The notes below the pieces were generated by a model. It worked only from the letters and a program-made list of their open reading frames with translations. It was not told where the DNA came from and did not search any database. This document shows, piece after piece, positions 1 to 10,700 of a stretch of 64,000 nucleotides of DNA; the first letter of the stretch is position 1, and each line of letters begins with the position of its first letter. The DNA comes from Bacteroidales bacterium. Lineage in GTDB: Bacteria > Bacteroidota > Bacteroidia > Bacteroidales > UBA10428. The position numbers were made by a program, and so were the translations under genes. The stretch is taken from the NCBI GenBank assembly GCA_016931575.1, contig JAFGEO010000144.1:62001-126000 (forward strand), given 5' to 3'.

Positions 1-784
1 GAGCGGCAAAAAATCTGATTACGCAAACCGACTGGTTTCACTTGACCGTGCTCAGGATGCCGGTCTGGATGATGTGGGCATTGGCGCTCTGTTTGGTTTG
101 TACGACTGGCGCTTTGAAGTGATGGCACTGGTACGGCACACCAACCACCTGGAGGCCTGCTATAATGTTGGGCCACATACCATCTCTTTCCCCAGGCTGC
201 AGGATGCCTCAGAGGTGAACTTTGATACCCGGTATTTTGTCAATGACCAGGAATTCGCCCGTATTATAGCCATTCTCAGGCTCGCGGTTCCCTATACCGG
301 GCTTATTCTTACGGCAAGGGAAAATGCAAGCCTGCGTAAAGAGGTCATGTCCTTCGGTGTTTCCCAGATCGATGGGGGTACCAAAATCGAAATAGCAGCA
401 TATTCCGATACTTCGCGCAAGGAACAGAACCTGGATAAGGAGCAGTTCAGGATCAATGACGACCGTTCTCTGGGCGAAATTATTGAAGAGCTTCTCGAGG
501 AGGATTATCTGCCTTCGTTCTGTACTGCCTGCTACAGGCTGGGCCGCACCGGGGAGCACTTTATGGAATTTTCGGTTCCGGGTTTTATCAAGCGGTTTTG
601 CTCCCCCAATGCCATACTCACCCTGGCGGAATACCTGGAGGACTATGCCAAACCTCACCTGGTGGACAAGGGATGGAAGATGATCGAAAAAAACCTGGAC
701 AGCCTGAACGGCAGCACCAATGTTCCCGAAATCAGGGCCAGGCTTGAACGGATCAGACAGGGTGAACGTGATCTTTATTTTTAA
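1..784 (+). CDS. hydG: [FeFe]-hydrogenase maturase HydG, 3' part
   Basis: HydG is a radical SAM tyrosine lyase that splits tyrosine to p-cresol, CO and cyanide and builds an Fe(CO)2(CN)-cysteine synthon for the H-cluster. The reading frame is open from base 2, upstream of the ATG used by the ORF track, so the gene enters from outside the window and the N-terminal radical SAM CX3CX2C motif is not visible. What is visible is the C-terminal region with a complete CX2CX22C motif (CTAC, then 22 residues, then the Cys of RFC), the ligand set of HydG's auxiliary iron-sulfur cluster, which tells it from the related ThiH and NosL. The stop lies 3 nt before hydE, so the two genes are very likely co-transcribed. 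Identification is strong; only the left end is missing. Confidence 0.95.
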   Translation, partial: SGKKSDYANRLVSLDRAQDAGLDDVGIGALFGLYDWRFEVMALVRHTNHLEACYNVGPHTISFPRLQDASEVNFDTRYFVNDQEFARIIAILRLAVPYTGLILTARENASLRKEVMSFGVSQIDGGTKIEIAAYSDTSRKEQNLDKEQFRINDDRSLGEIIEELLEEDYLPSFCTACYRLGRTGEHFMEFSVPGFIKRFCSPNAILTLAEYLEDYAKPHLVDKGWKMIEKNLDSLNGSTNVPEIRARLERIRQGERDLYF

Positions 785-787
785 ACC

Positions 788-1873
788 ATGAGGAAGCAGG
801 AGGAATTATTTACCAAAGATACGCTTGGTAAGGAGGACCTGATATCCCTGTTGGGATTGGATGCTGCCGGTCAGAAAGAACTTTTTTACCATTCCGGGAA
901 TATTAAGGAGGCACATGTTGGTAAAAAAGTCTATTTCCGCGGACTAATTGAATTTTCAAATATTTGCTCCAAGAATTGCTTTTATTGTGGCATCCGGAAG
1001 GGAAATAGCCACACAAAACGCTATAACCTGAGCGATGAAGAGATCCTGGCAGCTTCCCGTTTTGCACATCAGGAGAAGTATGCATCGCTGGTGTTACAAT
1101 CCGGCGAACTGGCATCCCCGGTTTTTACCCAAAGAGTTACCAGGCTGCTCCAAAAAATTCATCAGGAAACCAATAACGAACTGAGAGTTACACTTTCCCT
1201 TGGAGAACAGAGCAGAGAAACTTACCGGGAGTGGTTCGATGCCGGTGCTCACCGCTACCTTCTTCGCATTGAGACTTCCGATCCGGAATTTTACAGGAAA
1301 TTACATCCCTCAGATGACCTGCATTGTTTTGATAAACGCCTTGAGGCCCTGCACAATTTGAGGGATACCGGCTATCAGACTGGGACAGGTGTTATGATCG
1401 GCTTGCCTTTCCAAACCATTGAACAGCTTGCGGATGATCTGCTTTTCATGCGCGATTTTGGGATCGATATGGTGGGGATGGGGCCTTATATTGAACATGA
1501 AGAAACGCCTCTCTACGAAGTTCGCCATCATCTTTGGCCAATTATGGACCGCTTCAATATGGCCCTAAAAATGATTGCCTGTCTCCGTATGCTTATGCCA
1601 AAAATTAATATCGCTGCAGCTACCGCCCTCCAGGCAATCGATCCCATGGGTAGGGAGAAAGCCCTGAAGATCGGGGCCAACGTGATCATGCCCAACATCA
1701 CACCAGGCATTTATCGTGATAATTACGATCTGTATAACAATAAGCCCTGCACGGATGAAAATTCAGATGATTGTACACACTGCCTCAAAGCCAGAGTTGG
1801 AATGACAGGGAATGAGATTGGTTTTGGGGAATGGGGAGATTCTTCCTTCTTCCGCGAACGAACCAGGAAATAG
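788..1873 (+). CDS. hydE: [FeFe]-hydrogenase maturase HydE (radical SAM)
   Basis: HydE is a radical SAM enzyme that acts on the HydG-made Fe(CO)2(CN)-Cys complex on the way to the [2Fe] subcluster loaded on HydF. The radical SAM cysteines are C60, C64 and C67 in ICSKNCFYCGIR (CX3CX2C). Near the C-terminus CTDENSDDCTHC gives CX7CX2C, the accessory-cluster motif found in some HydE proteins such as that of Thermotoga maritima and lost in others. The 361-residue length is normal for HydE. The ATG starts 3 nt after hydG. It runs convergently toward hydF with a gap of about 57 nt in which I see no clear terminator. Confidence 0.95.
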   Translation: MRKQEELFTKDTLGKEDLISLLGLDAAGQKELFYHSGNIKEAHVGKKVYFRGLIEFSNICSKNCFYCGIRKGNSHTKRYNLSDEEILAASRFAHQEKYASLVLQSGELASPVFTQRVTRLLQKIHQETNNELRVTLSLGEQSRETYREWFDAGAHRYLLRIETSDPEFYRKLHPSDDLHCFDKRLEALHNLRDTGYQTGTGVMIGLPFQTIEQLADDLLFMRDFGIDMVGMGPYIEHEETPLYEVRHHLWPIMDRFNMALKMIACLRMLMPKINIAAATALQAIDPMGREKALKIGANVIMPNITPGIYRDNYDLYNNKPCTDENSDDCTHCLKARVGMTGNEIGFGEWGDSSFFRERTRK

Positions 1874-1930
1874 GTATTCCCGGTTTCCCTGCTGTCCGGT
1901 TTCAGAAAGCTCCACTAAGTCCTGGCCGGA

Positions 1931-3163
1931 TCAGATGATCTCATCATGTTTGTTTAGTATGCCCAGAAAGGGCTCTACTGCCCGGTTGAAAATTCCGTGA
2001 ACATACGCAATGGCCATTCCGTAGTTCGAAACGGGAATATCATGGTTGATGGCATCTTTAAGTCTGTTTTTTAGCTGCTTATGAGTGATCATGCACCCAC
2101 CGCACTGAATAACCAGCGAATAGTCACTTATCGGGCGCGGGAGGTTATCCAGCCCCGCTAACGTATCATACTCGATTTTCTTACCTGAAAAATTGGAGAT
2201 CCACCTCGGTATTTTAACACGACCGATATCATCGCAGGAAACATGGTGTGAGCAGGATTCCAGCAATAGCACTCGGTCACCGTCCTTCAGCTTTCCAATG
2301 GCAGGGGTGCCTTTGATGTAGGAAGCAAAATCACCTTTCTGACGGGCCAGCACAATGCTAAAACTTGTCAGGGGAATATCACGGGGTATGGAAGCGTCTG
2401 CTTTCAGGAACACCTGACTGTCTGTGATAACAAGACTGGGCTTTACAGGATTTTTTCGCAGGAAGTCATCTACTTCTCTTTCCTTAAGCACGATAGCGGT
2501 ACAATCGTTATCCAGGACATCGCGTATGACCTGCACTTGTGGCAGGATTAACCTTCCCTCGGGAGCTTCAATGTCAATGGGCGTTATTAGTAAAACGATA
2601 TCACCGGGGGTGACAAGGTCACCGATCAGCCCTGTGTGTTTGTACGAGCTCTTTGGGATCTCCGACCGGAGCGTTTTCAGGAATCCGGCATTGTATTTTT
2701 CCGCGTTAACCGCAGAATATTCAAGGAGCTCCCGGTTGGTTATCCGCCGGATTTCTTCCCTGAAGCTTTCATCAGGAGGTTTCAGGTCGCTTTTATTGTA
2801 AAGGATAAGATACGGAAGGTCGTATTCATTGAAGTTATTGATCAGGTCCTGTTCAAACCGGGTGAAAGTCTGGTTGGTGATCACCAGAATAGCAAAATCA
2901 ACCTGACGGATTACAGCAAGTGTTTTCTTAACGCGCAATTCACCCAGATCACCCACGTCATCTATTCCGGCAGTGTCAATGATCACAGCCGGACCTATGC
3001 CTTCAATCTCAACACTTTTCTTTACCGGATCGGTCGTGGTGCCGGCAATTTCAGAAATAATCGCGACATCCTGGCCGGTAATGGCATTGATGATGGAACT
3101 CTTACCGTAGTTGCGACGGCCAAAAATTCCAATGTGGGGTTTATGATCTTTGCCTTTTGTCAT
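1931..3163 (-). CDS. hydF: [FeFe]-hydrogenase maturation GTPase HydF
   Basis: HydF is the GTPase scaffold on which the [2Fe] subcluster is assembled before transfer to apo-hydrogenase. The N-terminal GTPase domain shows the P-loop GRRNYGKS (residues 15-22), DTAG (G3) and NKSD (G4). The C-terminal cluster domain has C304-S-H306 and, 46 residues later, Q353-C354-G-G-C357. The usual family pattern is CxH-x(46-53)-HCxxC, so the His before the CxxC pair is Gln here, while the three cysteines are kept. The length of 410 aa is typical. It starts 10 nt after the aspA stop, and a purine-rich GAAGGAAAG lies just upstream of the ATG, so aspA-hydF is probably one transcript opposite hydGE. Confidence 0.95.
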   Translation of the reverse strand: MTKGKDHKPHIGIFGRRNYGKSSIINAITGQDVAIISEIAGTTTDPVKKSVEIEGIGPAVIIDTAGIDDVGDLGELRVKKTLAVIRQVDFAILVITNQTFTRFEQDLINNFNEYDLPYLILYNKSDLKPPDESFREEIRRITNRELLEYSAVNAEKYNAGFLKTLRSEIPKSSYKHTGLIGDLVTPGDIVLLITPIDIEAPEGRLILPQVQVIRDVLDNDCTAIVLKEREVDDFLRKNPVKPSLVITDSQVFLKADASIPRDIPLTSFSIVLARQKGDFASYIKGTPAIGKLKDGDRVLLLESCSHHVSCDDIGRVKIPRWISNFSGKKIEYDTLAGLDNLPRPISDYSLVIQCGGCMITHKQLKNRLKDAINHDIPVSNYGMAIAYVHGIFNRAVEPFLGILNKHDEII

Positions 3164-3173
3164 AGCTTTCCTT

Positions 3174-4616
3174 CTATTCTTCCAGGTCCTTCAACAGGTA
3201 TCCTCCATGGACCAGGTTCTCGGGTTTCAGGATCTCGGTCAGTTTTACCTCATCCAGAAGCTTAAGTTCTTTGTTTGCCCGGAAAATATCTACCTTATTT
3301 TCTTTCATGAAAGATGCCGCTTCACCTGCTTTGTTGTATCCCAGCAGGGGGACTAGCGCCGTTGATATAGACGGGCTTTCCATGACTTTCTTTCTTGCAG
3401 CTTCTTCATCAATTTCCAGTCCCGAAATAAGGTTCTTCCTGCAGCTGGAATTGCAGGCGATCAGGAGGTTAAGGCTTTCCAGCAGGGCTTGCCCCAGTGC
3501 CGGAAGGTAGGCATTCAACTCCAGGGAGCCCTGTCCTGCCAGATGGGTGATCAGCAGGTCATTGGCGTATACACGGTTCACAGCGCTGATGATAAACTCA
3601 GGGATCACCGGATTTATCTTACCCGGCATAATGGAACTTCCTACCTGTTTCTTTGGAAGGATTAACTCCCGGTTGCCATGCAGGTCGGATCCCAGCAGCC
3701 GGATGTCGTTCGCCATTTTCTCCAGGTTAACAGCATGAGCTTTCAGAATACCATGAACCTCAACCAGGGTGTCCGCATTATTGGTGGCATCCGACAGGTT
3801 TTCTGCACGGGTTACAGGAAGATTACTTAACTGCTGGAGTTTTTTCACTACCTCCAGCACGAAGTACCTCGGGGTGGTTATTGATGTTCCAATTGCGGTC
3901 CCACCCAGGTTAATGACCTTGATACGTTCGAAGCACTTGGATATCCTCCACCAATCGCGGGAGAGGGCATCATTGTAAGTACTGAACAATCTCCCGTAAG
4001 TGGTTGGAACAGCCTCCTGCATCTGGGTATATCCTATGCGGAGGGTGTTCCTGTATCGTTTTTCTTTTTTTTCGGTTTCAGTGCGCAGCAGGTTAACTTC
4101 CTCCTCCAGGCTAACAAGCAGTTGCATGCCGGCAAGATGAAGGGAAGAGGGGATAACATCATTGGTAGACTGAAAAATATTGGCATCTTCAACCGGGTCA
4201 ATGAGTGAATACTCACCCGGCTTATGCCCCAATTTGATCAGGGAGACATTGGCCAGAATTTCATTCATGTTCATGTTGAAACTCGTGCCGGCACCACCCG
4301 AAATTGCCGGTACAATGAATTCTTCGTAGTAGTCGCCTTCAGCACAGGAAGCAGCTGCAGAATCAAGGAATACCAGAACTTTCAGATCCGGGAGCCTGAT
4401 TTTTTTTCGGCTCAGATCTGTTTTTTCTTCGGCCTTCCTGATGAAATCGATAGCGGTTTGATAGCAGGCTTGTTTAACGAGCGCCAGGGCTTTATACCAC
4501 TCTTTCGGGAAAGGGGTGCGGTCAGGGAAATTTTGTCTGGCTCTTTCGGAATGAATACCGTACAGGGCATTTTCCGGAAGTTTGATCTCACCCAGGGAGT
4601 CCTTTTCTGTTCGCAT
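3174..4616 (-). CDS. aspA: Aspartate ammonia-lyase
   Basis: Aspartase converts L-aspartate to fumarate and ammonia and belongs to the aspartase/fumarase superfamily. The signature loop VGSSIMPGKINPV (GSSxMPxKxN) is intact, and the N-terminus LGEIKLPENALYGIHSERA matches aspartases. The ORF track starts 12 codons upstream; I chose the internal ATG (MRTEKDSLGE) because family members begin there, giving about 480 aa. The gene sits directly upstream of hydF with a 10-nt gap. Aspartase genes are known in hydEFG neighbourhoods of some anaerobes, so the link may be functional (ammonium supply for the dithiomethylamine bridge) or metabolic (fumarate). The superfamily also holds class II fumarases; gene context and N-terminus favour aspartase. 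Confidence 0.88.
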   Translation of the reverse strand: MRTEKDSLGEIKLPENALYGIHSERARQNFPDRTPFPKEWYKALALVKQACYQTAIDFIRKAEEKTDLSRKKIRLPDLKVLVFLDSAAASCAEGDYYEEFIVPAISGGAGTSFNMNMNEILANVSLIKLGHKPGEYSLIDPVEDANIFQSTNDVIPSSLHLAGMQLLVSLEEEVNLLRTETEKKEKRYRNTLRIGYTQMQEAVPTTYGRLFSTYNDALSRDWWRISKCFERIKVINLGGTAIGTSITTPRYFVLEVVKKLQQLSNLPVTRAENLSDATNNADTLVEVHGILKAHAVNLEKMANDIRLLGSDLHGNRELILPKKQVGSSIMPGKINPVIPEFIISAVNRVYANDLLITHLAGQGSLELNAYLPALGQALLESLNLLIACNSSCRKNLISGLEIDEEAARKKVMESPSISTALVPLLGYNKAGEAASFMKENKVDIFRANKELKLLDEVKLTEILKPENLVHGGYLLKDLEE

Positions 4617-4685
4617 AGCTGCATTGCTGGAATACATGGCAAAAGTAAGCATTTCTGTATTATTCCGCAGGGATGAATTAAAGAA

Positions 4686-4708
4686 AAGGCGCCGGATGCC
4701 GGCGCCTT
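4686..4708 (-). terminator. Hairpin terminator after the C25 protease gene
   Basis: A perfect 10-bp inverted repeat, AAGGCGCCGG and CCGGCGCCTT, has a 3-nt loop. Read on the minus strand it is followed by TTTTCTTTAATT, as expected for an intrinsic terminator of the large gene ending at 4733. It also separates that gene from aspA-hydF. Confidence 0.8.
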
Positions 4709-4732
4709 CTATCGTGATGAATTTGGTGATCT

Positions 4733-7700
4733 CTAATTTTCCACACTTACTTTATGGAGATGCATCTCATCCTGGTTATATACCCTGAAGATAAGCAGGG
4801 AGATATCAAACGGCTTTTCAAAGAGCAGTTCATTATCTTTTCCTGCCTCGATCCAGCTTTCCTCACGGTAAAGTATGCGTCCGCTCAGGTCAACCAACTC
4901 CACGTTATACATACCGTCCTCTTTCATGTCGGTCAGCATATAGTGCAGTGAGTTGCCACGTAGCGGATTGGGATAAACAAACAGGGAGCTTTTCGTGTCA
5001 ATACCAGCTGTTAGTTCATTTGCTTCCTTGGTGGCATCCGGATACATGGTCATATAGATGCTGTATACATAACTGGTGACGGAGGAGGACCCAAAGGATG
5101 CGGGTAGCGAACCGGTCCAGTATTGTTGTGAGTCGGCTCTGCCGGGAGTTCCCGATGTATAGTAGATGGTCGTTCCATGCTGGAATGTCCAGGCCAGCCA
5201 AATGGCTTGTCCGGCAGTGACACTTAACGGACTGGTCAGTGCTGCGGTATTCCAGCTGGCACCTGAATTCTGCATCGCAGAAGGGGTAGTTGCCAGGAGC
5301 TGGTCCGGATGCCCTTCATGATTACTATAGATCCCAAGGATAAAATAGCCGGGGGTATAAGGATTCATATACATGGAGATTGATTCAATGACCCCGCTTT
5401 CAGAAACGATAATCTGCTGAGCCCTGCGATATGCGGTGAATACAGGAGTCGAATACACATCGGTATGGCCCACCTGGATAGGATCGTTATTCGGTTCAGT
5501 ACTGGTGATGCTTACCGTGTTCGAATAATCGGACTCCCCGAAGCTATTGTAGGCAAGCACCCTGAAGGTGTAGTCGTGATTGTATTCAATGGACAGGTCT
5601 TCAAATGTTGTTTCATCTGCACCTGTATTCGCCAGGCTCACATAACCGCCTGCATCGGTACTGCTCTCAACGGTAAATCCATCTTCAAATTCTGCATGAT
5701 CGGTCCAGCTTAACTGAACAGATGGTATATCCTGATCATAGATCGCGGTGAGCGAGGTCGGAGCCAGAGGGGCTACAGCCGGAATGTCAGCGCTTATTGT
5801 CATGCTTGTTGCCGCAGCAGAACTGCCTTTCTCATTGTAAGCCGAAATGCGATACCCGTAATCATCACCATAGCTGATTGCTGCATCCGTATAACTCACT
5901 GTGTTGACTGCGAGTGCTGTTAATGAGGAGAAAGCCCCTCCGTTTATACTACGCTCGAGGGTGAAACCTTCTTCATTGTCCGAATTATCTGTCCAGCTGA
6001 TGACTATTTCAGGAACTTCTGCGTCGTAGCTCAGGCTAATGTCAGAAGGATCTGCCGGGGGCATAAATTGCTCAGCGAAGATGCTGATACCAGCAGCATA
6101 AGGCGAACTTCCGATATTGTTGTAAGCAGCGGCGCGATAGTCATAGCTGTTGTTGTAGTTTATGCTGTTGTCGGTCCAGCTGGTGCTATTCGCTGCCAGA
6201 CTTGCAACAACTGCCCAGGCTCCGCTGTTTTCGCTTCGCTCAATGGTAAAACCATCCTCGTCATCTGAAGTATCACTCCAGCTAAGGGTGACGGAAGGAA
6301 TATCCTGATTATACACTGCAATGAGGTCGGTAGGTGCCTCAGGTACCGCAGGAGCGACATAATCGGTATTGACCAGCACAGCATTGGAGTAACCGGAGTT
6401 GCCATTTGCATTGCTGATCATAACCCTGTAGCTATAGTCATTATTCAGTGCAATGGTATTGTCGGTCCATGAAGTACTGTTGGCACAGAGACTTGCTACG
6501 ATAACAAAGCTACCTCCGTTATCACTCCTCTCCACGGTGTAGCTCTCTTCATCAGATGCGTTGTCATCCCATGTCAGGATAAGCCTTGTTTCATTTTCTG
6601 TATAGGCTGCCTCCAGGTTCGAAGGAGCTGCAGGTACAGGATTAACAACAGAAGTCTGGTAAGTGGCATAGATGGAATACCTGTACGCAGCTACCGAGCC
6701 CGAACCGAAATCAGAAGGCATGCCCCCTGAGTAGGTGGCGCTTGAAGATGCTCTGCCTTCCCCTCCGGTAGTGTAGAGGATTTGCGGGGCATGTTCGTAT
6801 ACCCAGCTTAGCCATATCGAAGTATTCGCCTTAATAAAGACTGATTCTGCCAGATCAACTTCCTGCCATCCTGCTGAACCTGATACGGCAGTTACCGGAG
6901 TTACTGCCAGACGGGTTCCCGGAACTCCATTATTATCTGCATAGACACCATAGATAAGGTTGCCATAAGTTGCGCCATGGTACATCGTGACAGACTGAAT
7001 AGTGCCGTCCTCAGGCATAGTAACTTTCTGTGCCCGGCGGTTGGTAACATATACCGGGCTGCTGAACTCATCCTCATAACCGACCTTCTTTTCATCAGAA
7101 ACGGAAGATACATACAGAGCTCCGGAAGTAAGGTAGTCTGACTCACCATAGGCATTTATGGCACGTACCCGGTAGTAATAATTCGTATTGTAGGTTGAGA
7201 TCACATCTGTTGCTTCTTCAGAATTTTCTGCCAGGGTTGCAATCAGACTGAAGGTAGCTCCATCCGTTGAACGTTCAAGCTCAAATCCGGTTTCGTCATC
7301 TGACTCGTCAGTCCAGCTTATCGAAATGGCAGTTCCGCCAAGCGATATGGCGATATTGGTCGGAGCTGCCGGTGCAGCCGGCTCAGTTGCACTGATCGCT
7401 TCCGTCCCGAGCGTGTCTGAATTACCCGTGCTGTTCTGTGCAAACAACCGATAGGTGTAGCTGTTACCATAGGTAATGTCTGCATCGGTATAGGTGGTGA
7501 CATTGGCATCCAGGCTGGCCAGCGCGCTGTAAGCTCCGGAATTTATCTTCCTCTCAAGAATGAAATTGTCTTCATCGATCGAAAGATCGTCCCAGGCAAG
7601 ATTAATCAAGGGAACGTCCTGATTATAATCAGCGCTAAGGTTTTTCGGTGTGTTGGGAGCCCCCGGCTCTGTATAATCCGTATTTATGCTGACGATGTTC

Positions 7701-10700
7701 GAATAATCCGAATAACCATTTGCATTGCCGGCATATACACGGTAACTGTAGTCGTTATTGTATGCAAGGGTATTATCGGTCCATGAGGTGCTGTTGGCTA
7801 CGAGTATTGCCACAACAATGTAATCCGCCCCGTTATCGCTTCTTTCAACAAGTATGTCCATTTCATCGCTTGCATTATCAGTCCAGTTAAGTATAACTGA
7901 AGGTGTGCTTTCAGTATAACTCAGCCCCAGGTTAGTTGGTGTGGCAGGAACCGGATTGGAGGCAGCAGTCTGATAGGTGACATAGATGGAATACATGTAG
8001 GCGGCTACCGAGCTGTAACCGAAATCTGCAGGCATACCCGCGGAATATGTGTCGCCTGAAGAAGCCCTGCCCTCTCCGCCCGAGGTGTACCGGATCGACG
8101 GGGCATGTTCATACACCCAGCTCAGCCATATCGAAGTATTTGCCTCAACAAAGACAGATTCTGTCAGATCAACTTCCTGCCATCCTTCCGAACTGGCAGA
8201 TGAAGTGACAGGAGTTACTCCCAGACGGGCTCCCGGAACACCACCCTCATCTGCATAAACGGCAAAGAGGAGGTTCCCGTAGGTTGCGCCATGGTACATT
8301 GTAATTGAGGTAAGTGTTCCGTCTTCCGGCATGGTAACTTTCTGTGCCCTGCGGTTCGAAACATATACCGGGCTGCTCAAAATGGTCTCATAGCCAAGGT
8401 TTTTCTCCTCAGGTTCTGAAGAAACATACAGGGCTCCTGAACTAATGTAGTCTGATCCGCCATAGGCATTTATTGCCCGGACACGATAGTAATAAGTGAT
8501 ATCGAATTGTGAGATGACATCTGTTGCGCTTTCTGTATTTGCACCCGGCGTTGCGATAAGGGTGAAGTCGCTGCCGTTGTTGGAACGCTCCATTTCAAAG
8601 GCAGTCTCATCATCCGACTCATCATTCCAGCTGATTGTAATGGTGGTTCCGTTAAGCGTTGTTGATAGGTTTGAAGGTGTTGCCGGGGTCAGGATTTCCT
8701 CCGAAACCGTTAAGCTTATTTCTTCGGTGGCTGAGCCCTGGCTATTGGTGGCAGTGAAGCTCAGGTTGAAAGTACCGGTCTGATCCGGCGTCCATTGCAG
8801 GATACCAAGCTTGGCATCGAAATTCATCCCGTTCACCAGTCCTGAAACACCCAATGTTGCAGGTTCAGTTGATAACGCCATCATATCGAGGTAGTAATCC
8901 TCACCGAGGAGAATGGCAGCATCAGATACATTCAGAATTAGGGGAACATCAGGTTTGCGGTATGTAGCCTCCGTAATGCCGTCCATCCATACCTGCGCCA
9001 TCTTTGTAAATCCTTTTGGATTGGGGTGGTACTGGTCATACATATCACCATCGGGCTGCAATGCATAGTTGACACCTGAGGCATTTTCCATATCGATCAG
9101 GTAGAGGCATGTATCTGCCCTGCCTGATATCAGGTTTGCCATGTTTGTGTTAAAAGTGGTAACATCGGCATTCACCGGTACCTGGTTCATAATGCAGGCC
9201 AGGATAGTTTTAGTTGTTGATCCGGTCCTTGTTTTGAAAGCGTCAATTTCATCCAAAATGCTTTCTAAGGTGGAAATATCGGTGGTGAGTCCGTTAGTTC
9301 CGATATGCAGCAGGATGATATCCGGATTGTATTCATCGAGGTAGAAAGTGCCCGTTTCCTGTGTTCCGCTGACCTGGTTATAACCGGTCTGCAGCAGATG
9401 CAGGAGCTGTGGGGCTGTCATGCCCGGGAACCCTCCGTTTTCAGGATCGGAGAATAATCCTCCTCCAGATGTTTCGCTTCCAACGAAGTTGAAATCTATT
9501 TCTGCTTCATTCAGCAATTCGAATAGATCTTTACGGTAGGCAATTTTTTCTGATGCATCCCGATCATCAACAATGCGCTGATCATAGGTCAGGGAATTAC
9601 CCAGGGGAAGTATGTTGAGGAAATCTCCTGAATTAACAGCCAGGTCAGTAATATAAGGTTTATAATTCGCTGACGTAATGGTTAATACGATATCGGTCAT
9701 GTCTGCAGTCACAGGATTCGGAAGCTCCAGGGTGCCGGCACCATTCCCGAGCTTAACCTCGGCAACGAGCTCTCCGCCGATACATAGGGTTGCCAGTCCG
9801 CCCGGACAGTTTGACCCTGTAACTTCAAACCTGGTATCTCCCGGTTGAAGCCCTGGAGCGTGGTTTGCGCTGATCACGGTTGGTTGTCTTGACCAGATCC
9901 GCATAGCAGGATCACCAAAATAATGGTACAGGTGGAACTGGTTTTTATTTGCCCAGCCGTTTTCATCCCAGGTTTCAGTCATACGGACAAGTCCCTGGAT
10001 CATGACATCTCCCATGTTATAGATAGGATCATGAGCTGCGGGCGTACCTGAATTATCGGCCATACCAAAATCAGGATTTATACCCGGATCAGCCCAGATA
10101 GCATCCATCATACCGATGATCAGTGCATCATTGAAGCCTGACTTGGTTTGTGATGTTGCAGCAACAACGCCTGCTGCTCCGCCATTTGGATTTCTTAACA
10201 GGGTTTCCGCAAAGCTGATCATGGCTGGCTCGGCATATATGAACTGGCCTGTTCCGCAGTTTACACTGAAGAATATGGTTAGCTTGTCAATGTTGGTCAG
10301 CTGATTCATATGACTGATATGGAAATACGGGGCCATCCATTGGTCAATTAATCCGTGATCGCGGTGGAAGGCATAGAGCCTGCCTTCATTTATGGAAGAA
10401 ATAATATCATCCTTATTGCCATCCCAGGCATAGCCATTTGATTTTTTATACTGATCGGGCACATCGGTGACTCCGGAAAAGTATGGATTAAACTTGTTTG
10501 GGTAAACACTGGATTCAGTATATAAAATCAAGTCACTATCAAAGCCCAGGCTGGTCATGTAATCATACATCTCGATGGTTGTCCTGGCATAGCGATAGTC
10601 AGAGGTACCATCACGAAGTGAATCCTGGAAATAACCGGCATGGATACCCTTGTTGTAAAAGTCGGGATCAGCGGGTGGATTTTGTTCGTAACTGATGATC

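Noticed and set aside
209-658. 149-aa ORF on the minus strand over hydG
   Set aside because: It is antisense to the conserved HydG frame with its CX2CX22C motif and has no recognisable content.
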